Shown piece after piece: positions 34,239 to 42,935 of a stretch of DNA of 64,000 nt. Position 1 is the stretch's first letter. Each line of letters opens with the position of its first letter. Below the pieces are notes generated by a model. The model was not told the DNA's origin, did not search any database, and saw only the letters and a list, made by a program, of their open reading frames with translations. The translations under genes were made by a program, and so were the position numbers. Location of the stretch: assembly GCF_002865985.1 (NCBI RefSeq), contig NZ_LNDD01000004.1, forward strand, positions 248,001 through 312,000. Direction: 5' to 3'. Origin of the DNA: Thermotoga sp. SG1. Lineage in GTDB: Bacteria > Thermotogota > Thermotogae > Thermotogales > Thermotogaceae.

Positions 34239-35512
34239 ACCAATACCTCCCTGCTCAGTATCTCTTCCAGTCTTTCCAGACTGAAGTGTTTCTTTCCAAC
34301 TTCGAAGTTGTGTTCCACCGTTTCTCTGTAGAGAGAAGGATCACACAAAAGCCCTGAAAGTTCCTCCACCGCTTTCTGCAGAGCGCTCTCTTCAACCTTC
34401 ACGAGGTTTTCTCTTCTGAAGTAACGGTCTCCCAGATTGATGTACTTCAACCCTACCGGTTTTATGTCGGACTTGAACACCTCGTATTCGAAAAGAACAA
34501 CCGGTTTTTTCGCCGCTATCGCTTCAAGGAGTTGATTTCCCCACCCCTCAAGGATGGTGGGATACGTGACAAAATCGGCAACATTGTAGAGTTTCCAGAA
34601 AAAGGAGGTGTCTTCTTTCACCCTCTCGCTGAAGATCAAAAGCGGAACATCTTTCAGGAGAGCGTACTCTTTCAACTCTTCAAGGTAAGATACGTCTTCA
34701 CAGAGACCGGAAAACACGAGGACAATCTCGCCACTGAACACACTGCCGTTGTAGAGAGGAGTTTTTCTCTTAAGGGTTTTTTTCAGGAAAGCCACAACGT
34801 CTATTGAAAGTTCGATCGCTTTTCTTCTGTCGATCCTTGTTGCCTGAAGGGCAACGATCGTTCCTGGATCTATACCGAGTTCTTCTCTCATCCTGTGATA
34901 CATATCTTCGGAGGTGATCGGCCTTTCAAAATCCATAACGTTCGGTACCACAACTGGATCTATGCCCTTTCTTTTCTGAAGTTCCTTCTTTGCGATCGAG
35001 TTTATGACCACATGCTTCACATCTGGAAGATCCGGTGGGAAGTGTCTTTCCAGTATCTCTCTCAACCTTTCGCTTCTTGGAATCAGGTGCTTTCGCTCCC
35101 ACCAGAAATCGTGGTGGTGCGCGATGAATTTCTTTTTCAGTTTCGAAAGGGCAAGGCCAAGTGGTGGAAAGAGCCCCAGGGACCAGATGTTGTTTGGAAC
35201 GACAAGGTCGTAGTCTTTCAAAATTGCCCCCAGGATACGAAGGAGTTCTTCCTCTTTCTTCTTCATAAAACTCAGAAAATCCTCTTCATCAGAAAAATCC
35301 GTCACACCTTTGAAGAAATTTCTGTTTATCTTCTCGAAGTCTGGATTTTCAAACCCGATTTCCTCCACAACCACATCGACTCCTTCTTTTCTGTTTCCTG
35401 CCACGATGTGAACCTCATGCCCCATTCTCGTCAGGACCTTCTTCCACTTTTCCATCTCGAGTGAAACACCGTCCATGAGACCTCCACGGTAGTGAAGGAG
35501 CGCTATCTTCAC
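34235..35512 (-). CDS. GT4-family glycosyltransferase
   Basis: A 425-residue GT-B glycosyltransferase. N-terminal domain: MKIALLHYRGGLMDGVSLEMEKW, VVPNNIWSLGLFPPLGLALSKL, HHHDFWWERKHLIPRSERL. C-terminal nucleotide-sugar domain: VVVPNVMDFERPITSEDM, PTILEGWGNQLLEAIAAKKPVVLFEYEVFKSDI, in which the E-x7-E retaining motif is recognisable as EGWGNQLLE. Likely a mannosyl- or glucosyltransferase acting after or before the adjacent GT-A enzyme, as in the Petrotoga mannosylglucosylglycerate pathway. GTG start overlaps the GH38 stop (GTGA). Confidence 0.82.
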   Translation of the reverse strand: MKIALLHYRGGLMDGVSLEMEKWKKVLTRMGHEVHIVAGNRKEGVDVVVEEIGFENPDFEKINRNFFKGVTDFSDEEDFLSFMKKKEEELLRILGAILKDYDLVVPNNIWSLGLFPPLGLALSKLKKKFIAHHHDFWWERKHLIPRSERLREILERHFPPDLPDVKHVVINSIAKKELQKRKGIDPVVVPNVMDFERPITSEDMYHRMREELGIDPGTIVALQATRIDRRKAIELSIDVVAFLKKTLKRKTPLYNGSVFSGEIVLVFSGLCEDVSYLEELKEYALLKDVPLLIFSERVKEDTSFFWKLYNVADFVTYPTILEGWGNQLLEAIAAKKPVVLFEYEVFKSDIKPVGLKYINLGDRYFRRENLVKVEESALQKAVEELSGLLCDPSLYRETVEHNFEVGKKHFSLERLEEILSREVLV

Positions 35513-38004
35513 GCTTTCTCCTCACTTTCAAAGAGTTCCACCAGATAATCGTAGGTTCTTCTCTTCATTCGAAGTTCGTTCAACTCCCTTGCCAGTTTCT
35601 CCTCGCCCTGAAGGTGAAAGAGTGAAAGTTCCATTTCTTTCTTCGTTCTGAGAAGAGAAAAGTACCTGTGTTTTGACTTGACGTCATCTCTTCCAGAAAG
35701 TCTGGAGGTCTCTGCGTCGAGTTCAGAAACGGTCTTTTTCAAAAGGTCCACCGCTTCGTCTTCTGGTGAACTCTCAAGATGCAGAACGGGAAACTCTGGA
35801 AAGTTCAAAATAGACAGTTCAGAAGGTCGCATCGCACCAGAGAGCGGTTCGATCCGTCTTGTTCCTATCTGAAGAGGTTTTAAATCTTCCACTTCTTCCA
35901 GATAGGGGTTGAAGACCCAAAGGGAAGTCCCATTAACACCAACCCACGGGAGTTTTGATTTGAAAAGGACACGCTCGTTTTCTTCACCATCGGATTCGAT
36001 CTCTAGAAACAGTGGAGGACAGTCAAAGAGGGTGTACCACCTGAAAAATTCCTCGCTTCTTGGATGGCTCTCAAGTTCCATAAAGGAAAGCCTCATCGAA
36101 AAATTCCCTTCACACTTTGCTCCAGGAACGTACATCATGGGACCTGCGTCCCCCACTCTACCCTCTACATCCTTTGCTATCCACTCGATCGATCTCACAA
36201 GTGTTACGTGCACCCTTTTGTTCTCCATCCAGTACTCTCTCAGACCTTTTGCAAGGAAGGTTTTCGACATTTTTCCATCGTATATGGAGACAAAACCCTG
36301 GAATGGAAATTCCCTCACCACACCCGTTTCTCTTGCTGCAAGGAAAGTTCCTTTCAAACTCTCAGGGAGGGATTCTGGTAGTAGATAATCGTCTTTTTCC
36401 TCTCTTTTCACCACGTCGAAGGGCATCTTTGCAAAGATCTCTCCTGTTCCTGTCTCGTAACTCATCGAAAGTTTGTAGTTTTTTCCCTTCGTGTTCAGAA
36501 CCAGATTCCACTTCACAAGTGGTGTTTCATCGAAGACGATTCTTTCTTTCGTTTCAACACGGCACAGATGTGACTGAACGATTCTTTCCATCTCAACAAC
36601 CATGGAATGTTCTGTTCGGGAGACGATGTCGAGTTTTTTCAGAGTCACGGAGAAATCCGTTTCTTCAACGAAGGTGGAGTAGGTATCACCCTTTTCCTCG
36701 AACAGATTCAAAACACCTGATCTTTTCCCGTTCAAGAGAAGAGAGCCGTCTTTTTCAAAGTGGGCCTCGTAGTAGTTGTTTTTCCATGACAGGTCCTTGT
36801 TTGTTTCTTTTTTCTGACTGGCGGTTTCGACCCTGAAAAATCCCGCACCGTCTGTTCTTAGCCGAACTGTCCTCTCACCGTCGCAGTACCAGTGGTCATA
36901 AGGAAATGAAGAAAGAGAAAAAACATAAAGACCTCTTTTCAGTCTTGCTTTCTCCACAAGTTCTTTCAACTTTTCTTCCACGGATCTTTTTAGAAGAAAG
37001 TACATCCTCCTGTATGTTCTCTCCATCTTTTCATGGACAGGATCAACACACACTCCACAGATGTTGTCGTGTGCGAGGGTCTTCAGGTACTCTCTCCACA
37101 GGATTTCCTGAGGCTTTTCACCGTTCAGAGCAGAAAGAATATCTTCCAGTTTCAGAAGATCTTCGATGAGGTCGCTTTCCAGTTTCAGATACACCCTGGT
37201 GGAAAGCGTTCCGGGAAAGGTGCAGGCGTATCTCCCAGAAAGGAGTTCTTCAGAAAGAACGGGAACGTCCCCGGGAAATCTTTCAGGGAAATCTTCCGGT
37301 GAAACGATCTGGATATTCAGATACTCCTGAGGGTCCTCTGGAGAAAGGTCTATATCGTATCCATCGAGAAGCAGCACTTCATCGGATCTTGAGAACCTTT
37401 TCAGTTTTTTCTTTTCGTGCTTCAGTCTTTTCTCTGCCATCTCTTTTGTCTCTTTCAGGTTGTACAGGTTTCTGTAGCCTCCCACAAGAAATACGGCCTG
37501 AACCGTTGTACCATCGCTTCCTTTCCAGAGGAACTCCTGGGAGATCTCGTCGTTCTCGAAAGAAACACCCCGCCAGAGAAAGACTTTCTCTATCCCGAAC
37601 AATTTGTGTACCTGTGGGCCCTGAGATATGTGACCGAAGTTGTCAAGAAGCCATCCCACCTTCATGCATTTTCCGAGTTTCTCCGCATCGTACTTTCCCA
37701 CCTCCAGATTCTTCAGTATGGACGGTTCCTTTGGTATCCTCCAGTCTATCTGCGTGTAATAGGGTCCTACCAGAAGTTTTCCTTCTTTAACCAGTTTTTT
37801 GAGGTCTTTCTCCACCTGTGGGTTTTCCGTGAGAAGATCTTCGATCACGGCCGTCTGGCCGTCCATCACGTAGACAAAGTCTGGATTTTTTTCAGAAAGG
37901 TCCTTCACCCTGGAAAAAACTTCTCCCAGCCAGCGAGAAGTCACTTCTGAAGTGGTAAACCACTCTCTGTCCCAGTGATTGTGGACGATCACCTTCTCCT
38001 TCAT
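35509..38004 (-). CDS. GH38 alpha-mannosidase, MngB-like
   Basis: An 831-residue cytoplasmic glycosidase; no signal peptide. GH38 metal site HNHWDREWF at residues 8-16, LDNFGHISQGPQVHKLFGI carrying the catalytic nucleophile Asp (about D119), and GPYYTQIDWRIPKEPSILKNL. The layout VMDGQTAVIEDLL and the motif order resemble mannosylglycerate hydrolase MngB more than lysosomal-type mannosidases. It probably releases mannose (or glucose) from an imported alpha-mannoside. Overlaps the ATPase gene by 4 bases and the GT4 gene by 4 bases, so it is co-expressed with both importer and transferases. Confidence 0.88.
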   Translation of the reverse strand: MKEKVIVHNHWDREWFTTSEVTSRWLGEVFSRVKDLSEKNPDFVYVMDGQTAVIEDLLTENPQVEKDLKKLVKEGKLLVGPYYTQIDWRIPKEPSILKNLEVGKYDAEKLGKCMKVGWLLDNFGHISQGPQVHKLFGIEKVFLWRGVSFENDEISQEFLWKGSDGTTVQAVFLVGGYRNLYNLKETKEMAEKRLKHEKKKLKRFSRSDEVLLLDGYDIDLSPEDPQEYLNIQIVSPEDFPERFPGDVPVLSEELLSGRYACTFPGTLSTRVYLKLESDLIEDLLKLEDILSALNGEKPQEILWREYLKTLAHDNICGVCVDPVHEKMERTYRRMYFLLKRSVEEKLKELVEKARLKRGLYVFSLSSFPYDHWYCDGERTVRLRTDGAGFFRVETASQKKETNKDLSWKNNYYEAHFEKDGSLLLNGKRSGVLNLFEEKGDTYSTFVEETDFSVTLKKLDIVSRTEHSMVVEMERIVQSHLCRVETKERIVFDETPLVKWNLVLNTKGKNYKLSMSYETGTGEIFAKMPFDVVKREEKDDYLLPESLPESLKGTFLAARETGVVREFPFQGFVSIYDGKMSKTFLAKGLREYWMENKRVHVTLVRSIEWIAKDVEGRVGDAGPMMYVPGAKCEGNFSMRLSFMELESHPRSEEFFRWYTLFDCPPLFLEIESDGEENERVLFKSKLPWVGVNGTSLWVFNPYLEEVEDLKPLQIGTRRIEPLSGAMRPSELSILNFPEFPVLHLESSPEDEAVDLLKKTVSELDAETSRLSGRDDVKSKHRYFSLLRTKKEMELSLFHLQGEEKLARELNELRMKRRTYDYLVELFESEEKA

Positions 38005-39068
38005 GAAAGCCTCTCTCCCGTTTCTGGATGGAAAAGGTGTATCTTCTCAAGATCTATGAAGAATTCGATCTTTTCTCCACTTTTGAAATCAACGTCTCCC
38101 GGAATCTTTGCAACGATTTTTTCACTTCCAACGTTCAGATGGAGAATCGTGTCCGACATGAGTTTTTCAGCAAAATACACTTCTCCTTCCAGTTTGACGG
38201 TACTTGGTTTTTCTTTCAAATAAACGTTCTCGGGACGTACACCAAGGACAACTCTCGAAATCTTTGGATCAGTTTTCAAAGGGATCGATATGGCATTTCT
38301 CTCAAGAAAGATGCTGGTTCCCTGAGATTTCACTTCCATCTCCAGAAAGTTCATCTGTGGTGATCCTACAAATCCTGCAACGAAGATGTTCACAGGATGA
38401 TGGTATATCTCAGAAGGTGTTCCTACTTGCTGGAGCTTTCCTTGATTCATCACGGCGATTCTGTCTCCCATCGTCATCGCTTCCGTCTGGTCGTGTGTCA
38501 CGTAGATGGTGGTGACACCTATTCTTTCTTGGAGTTTCTTTAACTCGCTTCTCATTTTCACACGAAGGAGGGCATCGAGGTTTGAAAGGGGCTCATCCAT
38601 CAGGAGTACTTCAGGTTCATGAACGATCGCGCGGGCAACGGCAACCCTCTGTCTCTGACCACCCGAAAGCTGGGCAGGGTACCTGTCGAGAAGTTCCGAT
38701 ATGTGAAGAAGATCCGCTGCCCAGTTCACCCTCTTTTCGATCTCTTCCTTTGGAACCTTCTTGAGTTTGAGGGGATATCCTATGTTGTCTCTCACCTTCA
38801 TGTGAGGCCAGACTGCGTAGCTCTGGAAAACCATGGAGATGTTCCTGTCTTTCGGTGCAAGGTTCGTCACCTCACGGTCGTTGAAGAAGATTCTTCCCTC
38901 TGTTACCTGCTCAAGTCCTGCTATACACCTCAAGAGGGTGGTTTTTCCACATCCCGAAGGTCCCAGCAAAACGAGGAACTCTCCTTCGTTCACTGTGAGG
39001 TCGATACCATCGAGTGCCTTCACGTTCCCGAAATATTTTTTCACTCCTTCTATTCTCACCTGAGCCAA
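38001..39068 (-). CDS. Sugar ABC transporter ATPase, MalK/UgpC-type
   Basis: A 355-residue ATPase: Walker A LLGPSGCGKTTLLRC, Q-loop FQSYAVWPHM, signature LSGGQRQR, Walker B VLLMDEPLSNLD, H-loop YVTHDQTEAMTMGD, and a C-terminal MalK-like TOBE domain (VVLGVRPENVYLKEK). It energises the two permeases encoded next. TTG start at 39068; a GTG 9 bases further in is an alternative. It might also serve the ATPase-less galactan transporter, though that is speculation. Confidence 0.92.
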   Translation of the reverse strand: MAQVRIEGVKKYFGNVKALDGIDLTVNEGEFLVLLGPSGCGKTTLLRCIAGLEQVTEGRIFFNDREVTNLAPKDRNISMVFQSYAVWPHMKVRDNIGYPLKLKKVPKEEIEKRVNWAADLLHISELLDRYPAQLSGGQRQRVAVARAIVHEPEVLLMDEPLSNLDALLRVKMRSELKKLQERIGVTTIYVTHDQTEAMTMGDRIAVMNQGKLQQVGTPSEIYHHPVNIFVAGFVGSPQMNFLEMEVKSQGTSIFLERNAISIPLKTDPKISRVVLGVRPENVYLKEKPSTVKLEGEVYFAEKLMSDTILHLNVGSEKIVAKIPGDVDFKSGEKIEFFIDLEKIHLFHPETGERLS

Positions 39069-39081
39069 TTCCTATCACCTC

Positions 39082-39879
39082 TCACTTTAAGGTGATACCC
39101 CACATGCTCACGAGGTACTTTCTGATGAAGAATATGAACACCATCGCAGGAATCGCCATGATCGTTCCCGCAGCGAACTTGAAGTAGTCGGGTGATGCCA
39201 TGGCGGTGTTGAGGATGTGTGCGGGAAGCGTTCTGTTCGTCAGTGTCAGAATCGAAGAGGCAAAGACTTCGTTCCAGGACATGATAAAAGCAAATATGGC
39301 AGAAGCAGCGAGTCCGGGAAGTGCAAGAGGAAGTGTGATTCTCAAAAAAGCCTGGAACCTGCTCAATCCGAAGACCATCCCCGCCTCTTCGTATTCAACA
39401 GAGATCCCGGAGAACACACTGGAGGTGATGAGAACAACAAAGGGCAGTATCATCGAAGCGTGTGCCAGTGCCACACCGAGTGTGGTGTCTGCAAGATTCA
39501 GCCTCATGTAAAGAACCACAAGAGGAACTGCGACTACGATGAGGGGAATCGATCTTGTCATGAGCATGGAGAGTCTGATGGCGTTCTTTCCCGGAAAGAC
39601 ATATCTTGTGATGGCGTATCCGGCGGGAAGCCCTAAAAGAAACGAGATTCCTATCGAAACGAGGGCCACCTGAATACTGGTCAGCGTTGCCTTACCACCT
39701 CCCAGTGTGACGAAGAGTTTGTAGAGATGATCAAGGGTGAGACTGCTCGGAAGTATTTTGTTTGGATCGTAGTAGTCCGATGAAGGTGTGAGCGATGCAA
39801 GGACGATGAAAAATACCGGAGTTAAAAACCACAGAGATACGATCACAGATAGAAAGACGATGAAAAATCTTCTCATCAT
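39082..39879 (-). CDS. Sugar ABC permease, MalG-type
   Basis: A 265-residue inner-membrane permease of normal MalG size. N-terminal helix FFIVFLSVIVSLWFLTPVFFIVLASL, EAA loop SVEYEEAGMVFGLSRFQAFLRITLPLALPG, C-terminus KYLVSMWGITLK. It lacks the giant insertion seen in the malG at 5082-7556. ATGA overlap with the MalF-type partner. Confidence 0.92.
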   Translation of the reverse strand: MMRRFFIVFLSVIVSLWFLTPVFFIVLASLTPSSDYYDPNKILPSSLTLDHLYKLFVTLGGGKATLTSIQVALVSIGISFLLGLPAGYAITRYVFPGKNAIRLSMLMTRSIPLIVVAVPLVVLYMRLNLADTTLGVALAHASMILPFVVLITSSVFSGISVEYEEAGMVFGLSRFQAFLRITLPLALPGLAASAIFAFIMSWNEVFASSILTLTNRTLPAHILNTAMASPDYFKFAAGTIMAIPAMVFIFFIRKYLVSMWGITLK

Positions 39880-40721
39880 CGCGCCCCCTCCAGGTGTTTT
39901 GCCCTGAGGAACGTTATGTAGAACCAGCTGACGATGATCGTAACGAGGGCGATCACCAGTGCATAAGCGCTGGCCATCTTCGGGTCGTTCATGAAGGTGT
40001 ACCAGTAGTAGGTTTCACCGGCCAGAACCGGGATGTCCCTTCCTGCAAGAAGCCAAACGACACCGAATATCTGAAACGCAAACAGAGTTCTCAAGAGGAG
40101 TGCCGACATGATAGATGGTTTCAAAAGAGGAAGGATGATCTTTGTGAACTTCTTCCATCTGGAAAAGCCGAACAGATCGGCAGCTTCCAGGTATTCCCTG
40201 TTTATCGACTGAAGACCGGCAAGGATGATGATGAAGACAAGCGGTGTTGCTCTCCAGATTTCTGTGAGGGCTATCACCCAGAATTCTCTGGCCTTGAACA
40301 TGTATCCAAAGAAGTAGAGAGGCCTTTCTATCAGGTTCAAACTCATGAGTACCTTGTTCAAATATCCGTTGGGTGAAAATATTGTGTAACTCATGAGAGC
40401 CGCTGTAACGTCACTCAGGGCGAGTGGAATCGCTATGAAGTACAGGATCATCGTGTAACCTCTGAATTTCCAGTTCACAAAGAAAGCAAGTCCAAGGGCG
40501 AGAATGAGCTGGGCTGGCACGATCACCGCTGTGAGAAGGAGTGTGTTCTTCATGGCGTTCCAGAACTCTCCACTCTCCATGAGACGTCTGAAGTTTCCGA
40601 AAAACCCCTCGTTGCTTGTGAAAGCGAGTCTGAACGTTTCAAAGAGAGGATATCCCATTAAAACAGCAAGATAAAGAACAGCAGGGAGTATCAGAAGGAA
40701 GGGAATCCATTTTCTTCTCAT
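39876..40721 (-). CDS. Sugar ABC permease, MalF-type
   Basis: A 281-residue permease. I start at the ATG at 40721 (GGGGGTGTGTT upstream, MRRKWIPFLLILPAVLYLAVLMGYPLFETF); the longer frame upstream runs back through the binding-protein terminus and hairpin. EAA loop SINREYLEAADLFGFSRWKKFTKIILPLLKPS. Pairs with the MalG-type protein. Confidence 0.92.
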   Translation of the reverse strand: MRRKWIPFLLILPAVLYLAVLMGYPLFETFRLAFTSNEGFFGNFRRLMESGEFWNAMKNTLLLTAVIVPAQLILALGLAFFVNWKFRGYTMILYFIAIPLALSDVTAALMSYTIFSPNGYLNKVLMSLNLIERPLYFFGYMFKAREFWVIALTEIWRATPLVFIIILAGLQSINREYLEAADLFGFSRWKKFTKIILPLLKPSIMSALLLRTLFAFQIFGVVWLLAGRDIPVLAGETYYWYTFMNDPKMASAYALVIALVTIIVSWFYITFLRAKHLEGAR

Positions 40722-40738
40722 AACACACCCCCAGAAAA

Positions 40739-40758
40739 GGGGTGGGAAACCCCACCCC
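40739..40758. other. Intercistronic hairpin between binding-protein and permease genes
   Basis: GGGGTGGG and CCCACCCC form an 8-base perfect stem around AAAC, 6 bases after the binding-protein stop. No T-run follows in the transcribed direction; same layout as the three other binding-protein/permease junctions of the window. Confidence 0.75.
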
Positions 40759-40764
40759 AGGTTC

Positions 40765-42030
40765 TCAGAAGAGACTTGCGTCCGGTTCCGGAAGTTCCGC
40801 TCCAGTTTCTTTAAACATCCACCTGATTCGCTCACCGAGTTCTTTCACTACCTTCGCTGGATCTTCACCCTGAAAGACAATTCTCGTGAACGCCATTCTG
40901 TAGGTTTCGGTGAACTCTCCGCTCTTTGGCCCAAGACTCGGTATGAAGGATACAACTGAATCTTTCGTGGCAGACTGGTTTATCACACCTTCCGCCAGGA
41001 CCTTGAGAGCGCCTTCCGGCACAGCACCGACCGCTTCCTGAACGACGGGGAAGAATCCCACGTTTTTGAGGATTTCAACCTGCATCTCCGAAGAGGTGAG
41101 GTAGTCTATCACCTTCGCCGGTTCTTCAAAATCTGCTCCCTTTGGAATTGCGAGTCCCACAAGAACGATGATGTATCCTCTTCCCATCGGTCCCCTAGGA
41201 ACGGGAACGGCAACAAAAGCATCTGGTTTTTCAACGATGGCAGGTTTCAGCCTTGCCGTGTGGTCCCAGGCGATCCACACTTCTTCCCTCAAGAGGGGAT
41301 CCGCCATGCCATCCCAGGTGGAACTTGCGGGATGAACGTATTTGAAGAGTTCTTTCAGGTAGTTCCACATTTCAACGGCTCTCACACTGTCGAATTTCAG
41401 AGCCTGGGCTCCCGTGAAGGAAGGATAAATGTAACCATGGAGGAATCTGTGCCAGAGACCCTTCGGTCCGATTGGGAAGCCAAGAAGAGGCTGACCCGTT
41501 TTCTCGTAGATGTTCTTTGCCCACTCAAGCAGAGCTTCATAGGTCCATTTTTCTGTTCCTTTGATCACATCATCTCTGGACAGTCCGCGAGGCAGATAGT
41601 CAAACGCCTTCTTGTTGACGGCCATAACGTACGTTGCCTGAAGCCAGGGGACGAAGATCTTTTCGCCGTTGACGTAAGCGAATTTTTCGAGTGTTTCAAT
41701 GAAGGTCTTTCCTTCGAATTTGAGGTCCTTGAGATCACTCAAAAGTCCTTCAGATGCCATTATGTAGAGATTTCCCTGAAGATCCGCTACAAGGTTCAAC
41801 GTGGTCCTTCCTGCCCTGATTTCTGCCTGGAGCCTGCTGAAAAGTTGTGGGTATTCGAAGTTGAGAAATTCCACGTCGATGCCCGACGACTTCGAAAATT
41901 CCGCCAGTTTGTTCAGCATGAACTCCCTCTCTGCCGCCGGTGTCATCTGTGTGGAAGCAAAATTCACCTTACCAAAAACGACACCGACAACTGCCAGAAT
42001 CACCATGAAAAGCAACCACTTTCTCACCAT
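40765..42030 (-). CDS. Sugar ABC transporter substrate-binding protein (family 1)
   Basis: A 421-residue periplasmic binding protein, first gene of the eight-gene GH38 operon. ATG at 42030 after AAGGGGGTG. Signal peptide MVRKWLLFMVILAVVGVVFG. Family 1 features: REFMLNKLAEFSKSSGIDVEFLNFEYPQLFSRLQAEIRAGRTTLNLVADL and VPRGPMGRGYIIVLVGLAIPKGADF. The linked GH38 and GT78/81-like genes suggest a mannosylated small solute as ligand; the sequence alone does not show it. Confidence 0.9.
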   Translation of the reverse strand: MVRKWLLFMVILAVVGVVFGKVNFASTQMTPAAEREFMLNKLAEFSKSSGIDVEFLNFEYPQLFSRLQAEIRAGRTTLNLVADLQGNLYIMASEGLLSDLKDLKFEGKTFIETLEKFAYVNGEKIFVPWLQATYVMAVNKKAFDYLPRGLSRDDVIKGTEKWTYEALLEWAKNIYEKTGQPLLGFPIGPKGLWHRFLHGYIYPSFTGAQALKFDSVRAVEMWNYLKELFKYVHPASSTWDGMADPLLREEVWIAWDHTARLKPAIVEKPDAFVAVPVPRGPMGRGYIIVLVGLAIPKGADFEEPAKVIDYLTSSEMQVEILKNVGFFPVVQEAVGAVPEGALKVLAEGVINQSATKDSVVSFIPSLGPKSGEFTETYRMAFTRIVFQGEDPAKVVKELGERIRWMFKETGAELPEPDASLF

Positions 42031-42072
42031 GAACACCCCCTTGAAAAAGTTTTTCGTATATCATAACTACAA

Positions 42073-42084
42073 AGAAAATTTTCT
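42073..42084. promoter_or_regulatory. Palindromic operator candidate for the RpiR-type regulator
   Basis: AGAAAATTTTCT is a perfect 12-base palindrome just downstream of the -10 of the GH38 operon. RpiR-family repressors commonly bind such AT-rich GAAA-TTTC palindromes. Confidence 0.45.
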
Positions 42085-42092
42085 ACATATGG

Positions 42093-42122
42093 ATGATAAC
42101 AAAAAATTACCCCCTCTGTCAA
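42093..42122 (-). promoter_or_regulatory. Putative promoter of the GH38 operon
   Basis: Minus-strand TTGACA (42122-42117) and TATCAT (42098-42093) with 18-base spacing; the start of transcription would fall in or beside the AGAAAATTTTCT palindrome. Confidence 0.6.
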
Positions 42123-42155
42123 GTGGTGGTAACATATAATGAGTTTATTGTTTGC

Positions 42156-42928
42156 CTAGAAGTACATCATTTCATTGAATAAATCCTCTATATTTACCAA
42201 CAACTCTGGTTTCTTTGCACTAAGGAATTCAATCAATCTTGCTCCACCTTCATAAAACGTCACTCTGCAGAAAGGCTTTTGAATTCCGATATGGTTTTCG
42301 ACGAGACCCTGTCTTTTTCTGATTTGATTTTCGATATAGCGAGCAAATCCTTCCTTCCACTCCTGCCATACCATATACTCAAAGTCCTTTGCTTCTAAGA
42401 TATTCCTCAGTTGTGCACGATATCGATGAACATCTGTTAAGTCGCCATATTCTAAAGTCTTTAAGAATCGAGAGTAGACATTGCTGAAAACCCCATCTTC
42501 ATAGGGAAAAGGATAGGTTAATTCCCACATGTAATCACCTTTTCTCATCGCTTCTTGAGCTAATTTCAGTCTTTGTTTGAGTTTTAACTCGCAAATTTTC
42601 CACTGTTGACAGTGGATAAACCCATGAAAAATGACAGTATAGTCTTCGAGAGAATCAAAGACATCTGGTGTAACTACACAGGCAACTCTATTATCGTAAA
42701 AATCAAGAGGGAAAGCTGCTCTTAAACTTTCCGGAATTTTTATCTTCGCAGGAAATCTCTGAACAAGGAAAAAACTTTTCTCTTTAGGATCGAATTCGAA
42801 AACAAAAAACCTCCATCTGTGGCAATCGCTACTGGAAAGATTTTCTCAAGAAATGGATGAACGTCCTTTATACTTTCCCAAACCTTGATGATTTTTTGCA
42901 GATCCTTCTGGTAATCCACTGATTTCAT
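42156..42928 (-). pseudogene. Frameshifted gene of unknown function (two adjoining frames)
   Basis: Reading the minus strand from ATG 42928 gives MKSVDYQKDLQKIIKVWESIKDVHPFLEKIFPVAIATDGG in one frame; after a T6 run (42804-42809 on the plus strand as A6) the -1 frame stays open without a stop for over 200 codons to 42156 (FFVFEFDPKEKSFFLVQRFPAKIKIPESLR ... LFNEMMYF). One extra T would restore a continuous 257-residue protein. The junction reads T-TTT-TTG in the initial frame, a canonical -1 slippery heptamer, so programmed slippage is conceivable; a disrupted gene or sequencing error is simpler. The protein looks soluble with no motif I recognise. Base composition is AT-richer than the neighbours. 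Confidence 0.7.
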
Positions 42929-42935
42929 TTCAAGA

